NCBI RefSeq assembly: GCF_001441615.1
Contig: NZ_LAXJ01000009.1
Span: 1-64,000 of the forward strand
Source: Roseovarius atlanticus
GTDB taxonomy: Bacteria > Pseudomonadota > Alphaproteobacteria > Rhodobacterales > Rhodobacteraceae
Length of the DNA stretch: 64,000 nt
Direction: 5' to 3'
The notes under the pieces are model-generated. The model was not told the origin of the DNA, ran no database searches, and saw only the letters and a list, made by a program, of their open reading frames with translations. Both the position numbers and the translations under genes were made by a program. Positions 37,597 through 46,713 of this stretch are shown here, in pieces. Each line of letters opens with the position of its first letter. The stretch's first letter is position 1.

Positions 37597-38511
37597 ATGC
37601 CCAGCCTTGCAAACACCACCCGCGCCATCCTCGTCATCACCCTCGCGGTGGCCGCCCTGGCCCTGGGCGACGCGCTGATCAAACTGTCTTCCGGTTCGAT
37701 CTCGCTGTGGCAGATGTTCGTGCTGCGCTCGGCCCTGGTGCTGCCGGTGCTGCTGGGGATCATGGCCCTGGCCGCCCGGGCGTCCCTGGCCCTGCGTCAC
37801 CCCGGCTGGACCCCGCTGCGCAGCCTCATCCTCGTCGCCATGTGGCTGGCCTATTACGCCGCCTTGCCCCATGTGCCGCTCTCGCTCGCGGCGGCGGGCT
37901 ATTACACCTCGCCGCTCTTCATCACCCTGTTCGGCGCGCTGGCCACACGCAGCCCCATCGCGCCGCACCAATGGCTGGCGGTGGCGATCGGCTTTGCCGG
38001 CGTGCTCTTGATCATCAAGCCCACCGCCTCCGGGCTCTCGCCCTATGCGCTGTTGCCCCTGCTGGCCGCCATGCTCTATGCCGTCGCCATGCTGATGACC
38101 GGCACGCGCTGCCGGAACGAACACCCGCTGATGCTCTCGGCGATGCTCAACGTGGCATTCATCCTCACCGGCGGCGCCGCCTTTCTGCTTCTGCCCGACC
38201 CGGCCGGCACGACGTCCGATTTCGCCGCCACGTGGACCCCGCTCGACGCCGCCGACTGGCGCACCATAACGATCCTCGCCGCCGCCATCCTGATCGGCAG
38301 CATCGGCGCGGCCTATGCCTACCAGAACGGCCCGCCGGCGGTGATCGGCACGTTCGACTTCACCTATGTCGGCTTCTCCGCGCTCTGGGGCTGGCTTCTT
38401 TTCACCGAGCGTCCCGACGCGCTGTCGTCGCTCGGCATCGCGCTCATCGTCGCGGCGGGCGTGCTGGCCATTTCCGGCCCCAGGCCCAGGCCCGCCCCGC
38501 CCCGGACCTGA
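37597..38511 (+). CDS. EamA/DMT family transporter
   Basis: The 304-residue protein has about ten hydrophobic helices in two EamA repeats. The first includes LALGDALIKLSSGSISLWQM and the second YAYQNGPPAVIGTFDFTYVG with ALWGWLLFTERPD. Drug/metabolite transporters of this group export small metabolites; the substrate is not predictable. The ATG at 37597 begins the first helix; the frame open upstream is only the translated repeat array. The stop lies in the loop of a CCCCGGA/TCCGGGG hairpin (38500-38518). Confidence 0.84.
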   Translation: MPSLANTTRAILVITLAVAALALGDALIKLSSGSISLWQMFVLRSALVLPVLLGIMALAARASLALRHPGWTPLRSLILVAMWLAYYAALPHVPLSLAAAGYYTSPLFITLFGALATRSPIAPHQWLAVAIGFAGVLLIIKPTASGLSPYALLPLLAAMLYAVAMLMTGTRCRNEHPLMLSAMLNVAFILTGGAAFLLLPDPAGTTSDFAATWTPLDAADWRTITILAAAILIGSIGAAYAYQNGPPAVIGTFDFTYVGFSALWGWLLFTERPDALSSLGIALIVAAGVLAISGPRPRPAPPRT

Positions 38512-38587
38512 TCCGGGGCCTCGCGCCCTCAGCGTATCGCGGGGCGATGCAGCGGGCTGGTGGCCGTCATCGCGCCCACCGCGCATG

Positions 38588-38616
38588 AAAAAACCGCGCC
38601 CGATGCGGGGCGCGGT
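38588..38616 (-). terminator. Rho-independent terminator of trcR
   Basis: On the minus strand ACCGCGCCCC and CGGGCGCGGT pair around a short loop, followed by six T. It lies about 30 bases after the trcR stop. Confidence 0.88.
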
Positions 38617-38645
38617 TTCGGTCCGTCGCGATATCCGACACGGCC

Positions 38646-39407
38646 TTACGCCTTGTCGTCGTCCTCGTCGTCGTCACCGTCATCATCGGGCAGGTTGAAA
38701 AAGCTCTCGGCGTCGTATTCCTTTTCCTTCTCCTCCTCGCCGGCGGTATCGGCACCGCCCAGGCTGAACGTCTCCAGCCCCTCGATGGCGGTGGGCATCC
38801 GCGGCTCGGCATCCGACTCCAGGCTCTGCTCGGTCGACAACAGCTTGCGGCGCTCGTCGTCGTCGATCGCCTGGCCTTCCTTGGCCTTCTTCGCGGCGGC
38901 CTTCTGCACGGCGGCGTCCAGCTCGGTCTGCTTGCACAGGCCCAACGCCACGGGGTCGATCGGCTGCATGTTGGCGATGTTCCAGTGCGTACGCTCGCGA
39001 ATCGTCTGGATCGTCGGCTTGGTGGTGCCCACCAGCTTGGCGATCTGCGCATCCGCCAGCTCGGGATGGAACTTCACCAGCCACAGAATCGCGTTCGGCC
39101 GGTCCTGCCGTTTCGACAGTGGGGTATAGCGCGGCCCGCGCCGCTTTTCCTCGCCCACGGCGGCGGCATTGTACTTCAGCTTCAGCTTGTGCAGCGGATC
39201 CTTTTCCGCCTTGTCGATATCTTCCTGCGTCAGCTGGTTGTTGGCGATGGGGTCGAACCCCTTCACGCCGGCGGCCACGTCGCCATCGGCGATCCCCTGG
39301 ATCTCCAGCTCGTGCATCCCGACGAAATCGGCGATCTGCTTGAAGCTGATCGTGGTGTTATCCACCAGCCAGACGGCGGTGGCCTTGGCCATCAACGGTT
39401 TCGACAT
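38646..39407 (-). CDS. trcR: Cell cycle transcriptional regulator TrcR (DUF1013)
   Basis: The 253-residue protein matches DUF1013, a nearly alphaproteobacteria-specific family: MSKPLMAKATAVWLVDNTTI at the start, ADFVGMHELEIQGIADGDVA, and GPRYTPLSKRQDRPNAILWL followed by a second helix-turn-helix (DAQIAKLVGTTKPTIQTIRE). TrcR is tied to CtrA-dependent cell-cycle control in Caulobacter/Sinorhizobium. The tail is very acidic. A GAAGGAG lies upstream of the ATG. Confidence 0.92.
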   Translation of the reverse strand: MSKPLMAKATAVWLVDNTTISFKQIADFVGMHELEIQGIADGDVAAGVKGFDPIANNQLTQEDIDKAEKDPLHKLKLKYNAAAVGEEKRRGPRYTPLSKRQDRPNAILWLVKFHPELADAQIAKLVGTTKPTIQTIRERTHWNIANMQPIDPVALGLCKQTELDAAVQKAAAKKAKEGQAIDDDERRKLLSTEQSLESDAEPRMPTAIEGLETFSLGGADTAGEEEKEKEYDAESFFNLPDDDGDDDEDDDKA

Positions 39408-39539
39408 CTCTCAAAGGTCTCCTTCACGCATATCTTTCCCCTCGCCTGAAACGGCGGTCCCGGGGGCCGGGACGGGTTCTCGTTGTCGGGGAACTTGGCG
39501 GCTATATAGTAGCCCCGAACGCAAAAAGAAAGAGTGAAC

Positions 39540-40169
39540 ATGCGCGCCCTTTTCGCCCTGCTTTTCCTGGCCACCCCGGCGCTGGCCGACGGCGACCGCC
39601 CCGGCGCATTCGACTATTACGTCCTCAGCCTCAGCTGGTCGCCGACCTGGTGCGCGCTCGAAGGCGACGCGCGCGGCTCACCGCAATGCGACGCGTCACG
39701 CGATCACGGCTGGGTCCTGCACGGGCTCTGGCCGCAATACCACCGCGGCTGGCCCGAACACTGCCAATCGCCCGAACGCCCGCCCTCGCGCGCCATGACC
39801 GGCGAGATGGCCGACATCATGGGCACCTCCGGGCTGGCGTGGTACCAATGGAAAAAGCACGGCACCTGCTCCGGCCTCTCCGCCCCCGCCTACTACGCCC
39901 TGTCCCGGGAGGCCTACGGCCGGATCACAAGGCCGGACGTCTTTCGCAAACTGAAAAACCCGGTCAAGCTCCCCGCCTCCGTGGTCGAGGAGGCCTTCCT
40001 CAAGGCCAACCCCTCTCTGGAACCCGACGGCATCACCATCACCTGCCGCGCGGGCCGCATCCAGGAGGCCCGCATCTGCCTCTCCCGCGACCTCGCCCCG
40101 GTCCCCTGCGGCCGCGACGTGGTGCGGGATTGCACGCTCGATGACGCGCTGTTTGACCCGATTCGGTAA
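39540..40169 (+). CDS. Secreted ribonuclease T2
   Basis: The 209-residue protein has a signal peptide (MRALFALLFLATPALA) and both RNase T2 catalytic segments: HGLWPQY (CAS I) and WYQWKKHGTCSG (CAS II), with FDYYVLSLSWSPTWC before them. It should cleave single-stranded RNA in the periplasm or outside. Cysteines are numerous, as expected for disulfides. The ATG at 39540 is preferred over a GTG two codons earlier. Confidence 0.93.
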   Translation: MRALFALLFLATPALADGDRPGAFDYYVLSLSWSPTWCALEGDARGSPQCDASRDHGWVLHGLWPQYHRGWPEHCQSPERPPSRAMTGEMADIMGTSGLAWYQWKKHGTCSGLSAPAYYALSREAYGRITRPDVFRKLKNPVKLPASVVEEAFLKANPSLEPDGITITCRAGRIQEARICLSRDLAPVPCGRDVVRDCTLDDALFDPIR

Positions 40170-40564
40170 ACGAACCAGTCTTAAAATTACGCCCTGTAAA
40201 TATTATTTTAGTGCATCTTGAACACGAAATGTTCGGCGCAAATCTATATGTAGATGCGGCAATCACAGAGAGCGCCACATATTGCGCCTCAAGCATATCC
40301 ACAGAGTATCCACACAAAGATACAGCTTGGCGCCGCATGCGACGAGAAATATCCTGCTTTCACCATCTAGCGCCTATGAAGATTGAAGCAGCTAGGTGTA
40401 GTGGCGGCATAGGGAACGTTGGACCGAACCCTATGCCTGATGAAGCTGGACCGTTTCGCCGCAAGCGTCTCAGTTTCTGAAACCAAGCTGCGTTCGCCTC
40501 CAAATCACAAGGCGAGTGTAGCTTGGGGCTGCGGTTCACGCAACGCGGCAAAAAGGAGTTTTCC
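40170..40564. other. AT-richer intergenic region
   Basis: About 395 bases between the RNase T2 gene and the small HTH gene. Composition and word use differ from the flanks (AT-rich at 40180-40330). I see no gene or RNA structure I can defend. AAGGAG at 40554-40559 is the ribosome binding site of the next gene. Confidence 0.35.
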
Positions 40565-40762
40565 ATGAGGAAGTCTTCACCCAAACTGACTGCAAGCGAA
40601 GCCGCCAAAATTAAGGCGCTTCTGAAAGAAACCGACTGGAACCACGCGCAGATAGCTGCCCATCTCGGGGGAATGAACCAAGGACGCATCTCGGAAGTCA
40701 AAACCGGCAAGCGTTTTTCCGAGGTAGCAGCTTGCAGTTTGCAAGAGGCAATGAAGCCTTAG
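40565..40762 (+). CDS. Small HTH protein
   Basis: The 65-residue basic protein has a helix-turn-helix-like core, ETDWNHAQIAAHLGGMNQGR followed by ISEVKTGKRFSEV. Similar short proteins with a NQGRxSEVKxGKRF motif are widespread in alphaproteobacteria; I know of no assigned function. A near-perfect AAGGAG six bases upstream and a strong terminator after it support a real single-gene unit. The AT-richer surroundings suggest acquisition. Confidence 0.75.
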   Translation: MRKSSPKLTASEAAKIKALLKETDWNHAQIAAHLGGMNQGRISEVKTGKRFSEVAACSLQEAMKP

Positions 40763-40770
40763 AATGTAGA

Positions 40771-40800
40771 GGGTAGGGTCGAAAGGCCCTACCCCATTTT
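40771..40800 (+). terminator. Rho-independent terminator
   Basis: GGGTAGGGTC-GAAA-GGCCCTACCC stem with a GAAA tetraloop (one T-G pair) followed by CATTTTG, nine bases after the small HTH gene. Confidence 0.88.
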
Positions 40801-40874
40801 GTTTCACATACTTAAAGCCGAGGGACGTCTTTCCCTGTTCCCCAAATACTCAAATCCCGACGCCCGCTCTCCCA

Positions 40875-41426
40875 TCAAAACACCCGCATCACCAGCACCA
40901 CCACCGCCACCGGCACCAAGAGCACGTGCAGCACCATGTCGAACCAGTTGCTGCTGCCCCAGCCCATCACCCAGGCCAGCTGCCCCAGCACGGCAACCCC
41001 CGCCAGAAACCAGTTCCCCGTCACCAGCGCATAGACACACACCGCCAGCACCATCCCCGCCACCGGCCACGGCGCATAGCCATAGCGGTACACATCCACC
41101 GGGATCACGCCGAACGCGCAAGCCAGGAACGCCACGTAGGCACACAGTAACACCGCGATCTCCACGCCCGAGAACCCCGGCACGTCCCAGCCCAGCGACA
41201 CCGCCACATGCCGCAACGCCAGCGCCGGCAACATAATACCGACCGGCGCCAGCACCGCCACCGCGCCATTCACCGCCACCGTGTCGCGCCACAAAACGCC
41301 GACCAGAACCGCGGCCACCAGCGCCAGCCCGGCAGCCAGGGACGACGACACCACCAGCCCGCTCAGCGCGAACACCACCCAACCCAGCACCACCGCCACG
41401 CCTATCGTTGCACCCAACCCGCTCAT
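40875..41426 (-). CDS. Polytopic membrane protein of unknown function
   Basis: The 183-residue protein has five or six hydrophobic helices with hardly any polar loops; PVDVYRYGYAPWPVAGMVLA is the most distinctive stretch. No family is recognised. The ATG at 41426 overlaps the stop of the sialidase-like gene (ATGA), so the two are translationally coupled and may work together. Confidence 0.62.
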   Translation of the reverse strand: MSGLGATIGVAVVLGWVVFALSGLVVSSSLAAGLALVAAVLVGVLWRDTVAVNGAVAVLAPVGIMLPALALRHVAVSLGWDVPGFSGVEIAVLLCAYVAFLACAFGVIPVDVYRYGYAPWPVAGMVLAVCVYALVTGNWFLAGVAVLGQLAWVMGWGSSNWFDMVLHVLLVPVAVVVLVMRVF

Positions 41427-42541
41427 TGCGCCGCCACCCACGCCCCGTTCAGCACATGCGCACGAAGCCCGGTCTTGTTCCCCACCGAATAGACCAGCGC
41501 GATCTCGCCCCCCTCCAGCCGCCGCAACATCGGGTACCGCGCCCCCGCCCCGTTCGGCTCCAGCTCGCGCAGAACGCGCCAGGTATCCCCTTCATCCTCC
41601 GACAAGAGCAGCCGCAGCCGATCGCCCCCGCCCGGATCGTCATTCGCCGCCATCAGGATGCGCCCAGCCCCCAGGGCCAACGCCGCCACCGGCGCGCTCG
41701 GGTTCGGCATGTCCGACGCCCCCACCTCCGACCACGTCCTTCCGCCATCTTCCGAATAGCTCACCAACAGCCGCCCCGACGGCGCGAAATCCCGCAACCA
41801 CGCCACCGCCCGGTTCTCCCCCAGCGGCACGATCATCGGCTGGATCGGCTGGCCTCTCCCGGACATCCGCGTCGTGTCCCGCACCCGGCCGTTACGCCCG
41901 AACCGCACTAGAACCCCATGCGCTGCCCCCATCTCGAAATAGGCGGGCAACCCCATGCTCCCGTCGGCAAATTCCACCATCGGCGACTTCACCAGGTGCG
42001 ACCGGTTCAAAAACGGCGACAGGCTCAGCTTCCGCGCCGCCAGCGGCCCGCCCGCCCCCATATTCACATCGGCGACCGAGGCCATGGCCCAGCCTCCCAC
42101 CGACACCACCGTGGCAAACACATGCCCCGCCGCGCCCTCGTTTTCCACCGTGTTGCCCAGCGTCACCACCAGCTGCCTGGGTTCCATCGCGCGGCCCAGC
42201 GCCCCCCGCGTGATCCGCACATCCCGCCCCGCCGCCTGCCAGCCCTCCGGCCCACGCCGGAACGCGGCCCCGTGAATGTCCACATCCGCCTGCGCCTCCG
42301 CCGAACCTTCGAACCAAAGCACGTCAAAGCCGCCTTGCGTCACCACCACCGACGCCGAATGCGCCTGCCCCGCTGTCACATCGTACTCGAACACCGTCTC
42401 GAACACCGGCGCGCCGTCCACGGGCACCTTGCCCGGCACCGCGAACCGCCACACCGGCGGCACGTCCCGCACCACCGCCCAGGCGCTCAGGCCCAGGCTC
42501 AGCGCCATCAGGCAAAGGATTGTCACCTGCGCCGCGCCCAT
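41423..42541 (-). CDS. Sialidase-like (BNR/Asp-box) exported protein
   Basis: The 372-residue protein has an N-terminal hydrophobic signal/anchor (ILCLMALSLGLSAWAVV). Two Asp boxes, SYSEDGGRTW and SEDEGDTW, with repeated beta-strand patterns are typical of a six-bladed sialidase/BNR propeller. The Arg triad is not clear by eye, so true sialidase activity is not shown; it may be another glycosidase or a carbohydrate-binding propeller. It lies four bases after the oxidoreductase gene and overlaps the membrane-protein gene. Confidence 0.72.
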   Translation of the reverse strand: MGAAQVTILCLMALSLGLSAWAVVRDVPPVWRFAVPGKVPVDGAPVFETVFEYDVTAGQAHSASVVVTQGGFDVLWFEGSAEAQADVDIHGAAFRRGPEGWQAAGRDVRITRGALGRAMEPRQLVVTLGNTVENEGAAGHVFATVVSVGGWAMASVADVNMGAGGPLAARKLSLSPFLNRSHLVKSPMVEFADGSMGLPAYFEMGAAHGVLVRFGRNGRVRDTTRMSGRGQPIQPMIVPLGENRAVAWLRDFAPSGRLLVSYSEDGGRTWSEVGASDMPNPSAPVAALALGAGRILMAANDDPGGGDRLRLLLSEDEGDTWRVLRELEPNGAGARYPMLRRLEGGEIALVYSVGNKTGLRAHVLNGAWVAAQ

Positions 42542-42545
42542 CGCC

Positions 42546-43532
42546 TCAGCCCACCTTCAACACGATCTTGCCGATATGCGTGCTCGTCTCCATCCGCGCA
42601 TGGGCCTCTGCGGCCTCCGCCAGCGGAAACTCAGAATCCATCACCGGGGCCACGCGCCCCGCGTCCAGCAGAGGCCACACCTCGCGCCGCAACTCTTCCG
42701 CGATCCGCGCCTTGGCCAGCCCGCTCTGGGGCCGCAGAGTGGACCCCGTGATCATCAGCCGCCGCGTCATGACTTGCGTGAAATCCACCTCCACCTTCGG
42801 CCCCTGAAGGAACGCGATCTGCACAAGCCGGCCCTCGTCCGCCAGCGCGGCGATGTTCCGCGGCAGGTAATCGCCCCCCACCATGTCCAATATCAGGTCC
42901 GCGCCCCCGCGCGCCCGCATCTCCTCCACGAAATCCACCTCGCGATAGTTGAACGCCGCCTCCGCGCCCAATTCCTCGCACACCCGGCACTTTTCATCCG
43001 ACCCCGCCGTCGCGAACACCCGCACGCCGCGCGCCGCCCCCAGATGGATCGCCACCGTCCCGATCCCGCTCGACCCGCCCTGCACCAGAAAGCGTTCCCC
43101 GGCCGTCAACCGCCCCCGCCGGAACACATTCGTCCACACGGTAAAAAACGTCTCCGGCAGGCACGCCGCTCGGTCCATCGCCATGCCGTCCGGCACCGGC
43201 AGGCAATGCGCCGCATCCGTCACCACGGCTTCGGCATAGCCCCCGCCCGGCACCAGCGCACAAACCCGGTCGCCCACCTGCCATCCGGTCACGCCCGGCC
43301 CAAGCGCCGCGATCTCGCCCGACACTTCCAGCCCCGGCAGGTCACTCGCCCCCGGCGGCGGGTCATACATCCCCGCCCGCTGCAAGGCATCCGGCCGGTT
43401 CACCCCGGCATAGGCCACCCGGATCACAACCTCGCCATGCCCGGCCTCGGGCCAGTCCCGCTCGGCCAGCGCCAGAACCTCCGGCCCGCCCGGCGCGGTG
43501 ATCTCGATAACCTTCATCCCGTCCGGCATCAT
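42546..43532 (-). CDS. NAD(P)H-quinone oxidoreductase, zeta-crystallin-like MDR
   Basis: The 328-residue protein is a medium-chain reductase: AYAGVNRPDALQRAGMYDPP, PGLEVSGEIAALGPGVTGW, and the NADPH loop FLVQGGSSGIGTVAIHLG, then YREVDFVEE. It lacks structural-zinc cysteines, like quinone oxidoreductases (QOR/PIG3). Several ATGs cluster at the start; GGGGGAAAG precedes the ATG at 43532, while 43517 is possible. It is the first gene of a three-gene operon. Confidence 0.85.
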   Translation of the reverse strand: MMPDGMKVIEITAPGGPEVLALAERDWPEAGHGEVVIRVAYAGVNRPDALQRAGMYDPPPGASDLPGLEVSGEIAALGPGVTGWQVGDRVCALVPGGGYAEAVVTDAAHCLPVPDGMAMDRAACLPETFFTVWTNVFRRGRLTAGERFLVQGGSSGIGTVAIHLGAARGVRVFATAGSDEKCRVCEELGAEAAFNYREVDFVEEMRARGGADLILDMVGGDYLPRNIAALADEGRLVQIAFLQGPKVEVDFTQVMTRRLMITGSTLRPQSGLAKARIAEELRREVWPLLDAGRVAPVMDSEFPLAEAAEAHARMETSTHIGKIVLKVG

Positions 43533-43640
43533 CTTTCCCCCGTCGCCCCGTCGTACCAGCCCCCCGGGAAAAAGCAACAAACGGCGCCCGCAAGCACCGC
43601 CTTCGAGGCCTCCAAAGCCCTACCTCTTCCTCTGGCTAAA

Positions 43641-43664
43641 AATATCCCCGCCGGAGGCTCCGAC
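43641..43664. repeat. AATAnnCCCnCCGGAGGCTCCGAC repeat, copy 2
   Basis: Second copy of the sequence at 25947-25970, here between the coq9 and oxidoreductase genes. The 14-base end CCGGAGGCTCCGAC is identical. Confidence 0.6.
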
Positions 43665-43698
43665 AGCCGCCACATAGCGCATCGGTCTGTCATACCGC

Positions 43699-43771
43699 GT
43701 AGGGTGGGTGACAACCCACCTCTCTGGTGGGTGACAACCCACCTCTTTGGTGGGTAAAAACCCACCGCTCC
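43699..43771. repeat. Tandem 23-base GGTGGGTGACAACCCACCTCTnT repeats
   Basis: GTAGGG followed by three 23-base hairpin units (43703-43725, 43726-43748, 43749-43771), the same family as at 37440. They lie 20 bases after the coq9 stop. Confidence 0.92.
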
Positions 43772-43790
43772 CCACTAGGGAAAAAAGCCG

Positions 43791-44474
43791 CTACCGCGTC
43801 CAGCGCCCGGGCAATCCGCCGGTCCGCCCCGGCGCGGGCTTGCGGATCTTCGAAAAGACCGACAACGGCCCGGCCATCAGCCCGCTCACAACGCGGTTTT
43901 CCCGCGCCTTCGCCTTGACCTTCTCGATCCGCATCACGTCCTCGATCCGCCGGTCCAGGAACTCCCAGGTCCGCGCGTGCCCCGCGCTTTCGTCGCCCAG
44001 CCAATAAAGCACGGTCGAGGAATAGACCCCCGACAGGGTCGCCCGCTTGGTGTACCAATTGATGTCATCCGAGGTGTCGCCCAGCGCCTCCCAGATCTTG
44101 TCGCAGGTGCCCCAGACCGCCCTGGCGCCGTCCACCGCGTGATGCGGCAGCGCAAACAGCGTCACCCCCCGGCGCACCAGCTCCTTGTCCTCGACCGCCT
44201 CCAGCCGAAAGCGCACGGCGGCCGCCACGCGCTCACTGTATCGCAACCGGCTCAGGTCCTCCTGCTCCATCCGCGCCAGCATCGCCGCGTCGCCTTCTTC
44301 GTGAAAGGCCAGCGCCAGGTCCACCGCCCCGCGCGGACACGCCGCCCGCGCCACTCCCATCGACAAACCGGTATCCTCGACTGCGGCCCGGAACGTGGCC
44401 TCGGTCCACCCGTCAAAGGCCACATGCGGTTTCGCCGCCTCCAGAAGCTGCGTTTTCACGTCGGGATCGGTCAT
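43791..44474 (-). CDS. coq9: COQ9 family protein
   Basis: COQ9 proteins support ubiquinone synthesis by binding lipid intermediates and aiding the COQ7 step. The 227-residue protein shows the family segments FDGWTEATFRAAVEDTGLS, ARAACPRGAVDLALAFHEEG, and DINWYTKRATLSGVYSSTVL followed by YWLGDES. The fold is TetR-like but there is no DNA-binding role. AAAGGAG precedes the ATG at 44474. It is divergent from rpsU. Confidence 0.92.
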   Translation of the reverse strand: MTDPDVKTQLLEAAKPHVAFDGWTEATFRAAVEDTGLSMGVARAACPRGAVDLALAFHEEGDAAMLARMEQEDLSRLRYSERVAAAVRFRLEAVEDKELVRRGVTLFALPHHAVDGARAVWGTCDKIWEALGDTSDDINWYTKRATLSGVYSSTVLYWLGDESAGHARTWEFLDRRIEDVMRIEKVKAKARENRVVSGLMAGPLSVFSKIRKPAPGRTGGLPGRWTR

Positions 44475-44599
44475 TCCGGAACTCCTTTTCGTGCTGTCGG
44501 GTATCGCCATCCTGTCCCTAGACAAACTAGGATGGCTTTGCTATACGGCCACTTCCTGCAAATTATGCAACTTTAACCTAGAAAGGTGGTGACAACCAC

Positions 44600-44806
44600 A
44601 TGCAGGTCAGTGTTCGCGACAACAATGTCGATCAGGCGCTTCGTGCCCTGAAAAAGAAACTGCAGCGTGAGGGCGTTTTTCGCGAAATGAAGCTTCGGCA
44701 ACATTTCGAAAAACCGTCCGAGAAAAAAGCGCGCGAAAAGGCCGAGGCGATCCGCCGCGCCCGCAAGCTCGCACGCAAGAAGGCCCAGCGCGAAGGTCTG
44801 CTCTAA
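44600..44806 (+). CDS. rpsU: 30S ribosomal protein S21
   Basis: This 68-residue very basic protein matches bS21: [40 protein letters not shown], and the Arg/Lys-rich C-terminal helix. AAAGGTGG lies upstream of the ATG. Monocistronic with its own terminator. Confidence 0.97.
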   Translation: MQVSVRDNNVDQALRALKKKLQREGVFREMKLRQHFEKPSEKKAREKAEAIRRARKLARKKAQREGLL

Positions 44807-44840
44807 GACCGCCGCAATGGCCACACGCATTGTCATGACG

Positions 44841-44869
44841 ACCCCCGGGCACCCGCTTCGGGGGTTTGT
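44841..44869 (+). terminator. Rho-independent terminator of rpsU
   Basis: ACCCCCG (44841-44847) pairs with CGGGGGT (44859-44865), followed by TTGTCTTT, about 35 bases after the rpsU stop. Confidence 0.82.
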
Positions 44870-44954
44870 CTTTATGTCAGGGGGCTGTGCCCCGTTTTGG
44901 AATCAGCTGCCCGCGCCTATATGATGGCGCAAACCGAACCCGTCGAGACGTGCC

Positions 44955-46136
44955 ATGACCACACCCGCGCCCATCACCCAGGATGTCCTGACCATCCCCC
45001 GCAAGCTGCCCGAAGGCCCGATCAACCTTGTCGGCCTCACCCGTGACGCCCTGCGCGACACTCTCATCGCCCACGGCACCCCCGAAAAGCAGGCCAAGAT
45101 GCGCGTGAACCAGATCTGGCAGTGGATCTATGGCTGGGGCGTGCGCGACTTTTCGGCCATGACCAATCTTTCCAAGGCCTACCGCGCCGAGCTGGCCGAG
45201 AAATTCGTCATCGAGATCCCCGAAATCGTCGACCGCCAGGTCAGCGCCGACGGCACCCGCAAGTACCTGGTGCGAATCGCCGGCGGGCACGAGGTGGAAA
45301 CCGTCTATATCCCAGAGGAAGATCGCGGCACGCTCTGCATCTCCTCCCAGGTCGGTTGCACCCTCACCTGTTCCTTCTGCCACACCGGCACGCAGAAACT
45401 GGTGCGCAACCTGACCGCCGGCGAAATCATCGGCCAGGTCATGCTGGCCCGCGACGACCTCGATGAATGGCCCAAGCCCGGCGTCGGCATGGGCACCGAC
45501 GGTCCGCGCCTTCTGTCGAACATCGTGCTGATGGGCATGGGCGAGCCGCTCTACAATTTCGACAACGTCCGCGACGCGATGAAGATCGCCATGGACGGCG
45601 AAGGCATCGCGCTCTCGCGCCGCCGCATCACGCTCTCGACCTCGGGCATCGTGCCCGAAATCCACAAGACCGCGCAGGAAATCGGCTGCATGTTGGCCGT
45701 CTCCTTCCACGCCACCACGGACGAGGTGCGCGACAGGCTCGTGCCGATCAACCGCAAATGGAACATCGCCGCGCTTCTGGACGCCCTGCGCGCCTATCCC
45801 AAGGCCAGCAATTCCGAGCGCATCACATTCGAGTATGTCATGCTCAAGGACGTCAACGACAGTGATGAAGACGCGCGCCGCCTCGTGAACCTGATCAAGG
45901 GCATCCCGGCCAAGATCAACCTCATTCCGTTCAACGAATGGCCCGGCGCCCCGCATCAGCGCTCCGAATGGGACCGGATCGAGAAATTCGCCGACATCAT
46001 CTACAAGGCCGGCTACGCCTCGCCCATCCGCACGCCGCGGGGCGAGGACATCATGGCCGCCTGCGGCCAGCTCAAATCCGCCACCGAACGGGCCCGCAAA
46101 CCCCGCCGCGAAATCGAGGCCGACGCCGGCCTGTAG
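44955..46136 (+). CDS. rlmN: Dual-specificity RNA methyltransferase RlmN
   Basis: RlmN is a radical-SAM enzyme that methylates C2 of A2503 in 23S rRNA and A37 in some tRNAs. The 393-residue protein carries the cluster motif [11 protein letters not shown], the signature [23 protein letters not shown], and the C-terminal [12 protein letters not shown], whose cysteine is the catalytic partner. The length is normal for alphaproteobacteria. Confidence 0.96.
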   Translation: MTTPAPITQDVLTIPRKLPEGPINLVGLTRDALRDTLIAHGTPEKQAKMRVNQIWQWIYGWGVRDFSAMTNLSKAYRAELAEKFVIEIPEIVDRQVSADGTRKYLVRIAGGHEVETVYIPEEDRGTLCISSQVGCTLTCSFCHTGTQKLVRNLTAGEIIGQVMLARDDLDEWPKPGVGMGTDGPRLLSNIVLMGMGEPLYNFDNVRDAMKIAMDGEGIALSRRRITLSTSGIVPEIHKTAQEIGCMLAVSFHATTDEVRDRLVPINRKWNIAALLDALRAYPKASNSERITFEYVMLKDVNDSDEDARRLVNLIKGIPAKINLIPFNEWPGAPHQRSEWDRIEKFADIIYKAGYASPIRTPRGEDIMAACGQLKSATERARKPRREIEADAGL

Positions 46137-46154
46137 GGCGGGGTTCACCCCGCC
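46133..46154. repeat. GTAGGGCGGGG hairpin at the rlmN stop
   Basis: GGCGGGG-TTCA-CCCCGCC hairpin (46137-46154) directly at the rlmN TAG, with the GTAGGG prefix of the other repeat hairpins; no T-run follows. It could act as a weak or Rho-assisted terminator or protect the mRNA 3' end. Confidence 0.75.
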
Positions 46155-46204
46155 TGCCCCGCTCCACGCCCGCAAACGAACCTTTCAGACTCCGGAATAC
46201 CAAG

Positions 46205-46618
46205 ATGGCCCGCGACGCCGAACTTCTCCTCTGCCCCGTCAACCTGCGCCACCTCGAAACCAACACCCGCGCCTATGACGAGGCCGTCGCCATGGCCCGT
46301 CGCCGGGGTGCACGGCTGATCGTCGCCACCGTGGCCCCGGAAATCGAACGCAACCTCAACATCTACAACTCCGAGGTCTACTGGTCGCAGCAACTGGCCA
46401 AGTTTCTGGCCGAAAACCCTGCCGACGGGGTCGAGGTCGAAACCGTGGTGCGCAAGGGTGCGATCCACCGCCAGATCGTCAAGCTGGCGGACGAGCGCAA
46501 GGTCGACGTCATCGTCATGGACTCGGCCAACCCCAAGGTGCAGGATTACCTGCTGGGCACCACGGCCAGCCACGTGGTCACCCACGCCGAATGCTCGGTC
46601 TACGTGGTGCGCGGCTAG
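46205..46618 (+). CDS. Universal stress protein
   Basis: The 137-residue UspA-fold protein contains RRRGARLIVATVAPEI, VDVIVMDSANPKVQDYLLGT and HVVTHAECSVYVVRG. The usual ATP-binding Gly-x2-Gly-x9-Gly-Ser/Thr pattern is only partly kept (LLGTTASHVV). The start at 46205 matches the fold; the open frame extends upstream inside rlmN. The role is probably stress response. Confidence 0.85.
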   Translation: MARDAELLLCPVNLRHLETNTRAYDEAVAMARRRGARLIVATVAPEIERNLNIYNSEVYWSQQLAKFLAENPADGVEVETVVRKGAIHRQIVKLADERKVDVIVMDSANPKVQDYLLGTTASHVVTHAECSVYVVRG

Positions 46619-46713
46619 AACCGCGCCCGATCCGGTCCAGCCAAGGTCAAGGTTGCGGTCACAAGTGACAGTGCTAAGTGTCTGGCAAACCGAAGATCAG
46701 CACTGGACGACCG

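Noticed and set aside
42276-43757. 493-codon plus-strand frame opposite the quinone oxidoreductase
   Set aside because: Arg/His/Pro-rich shadow that runs into the repeat array.
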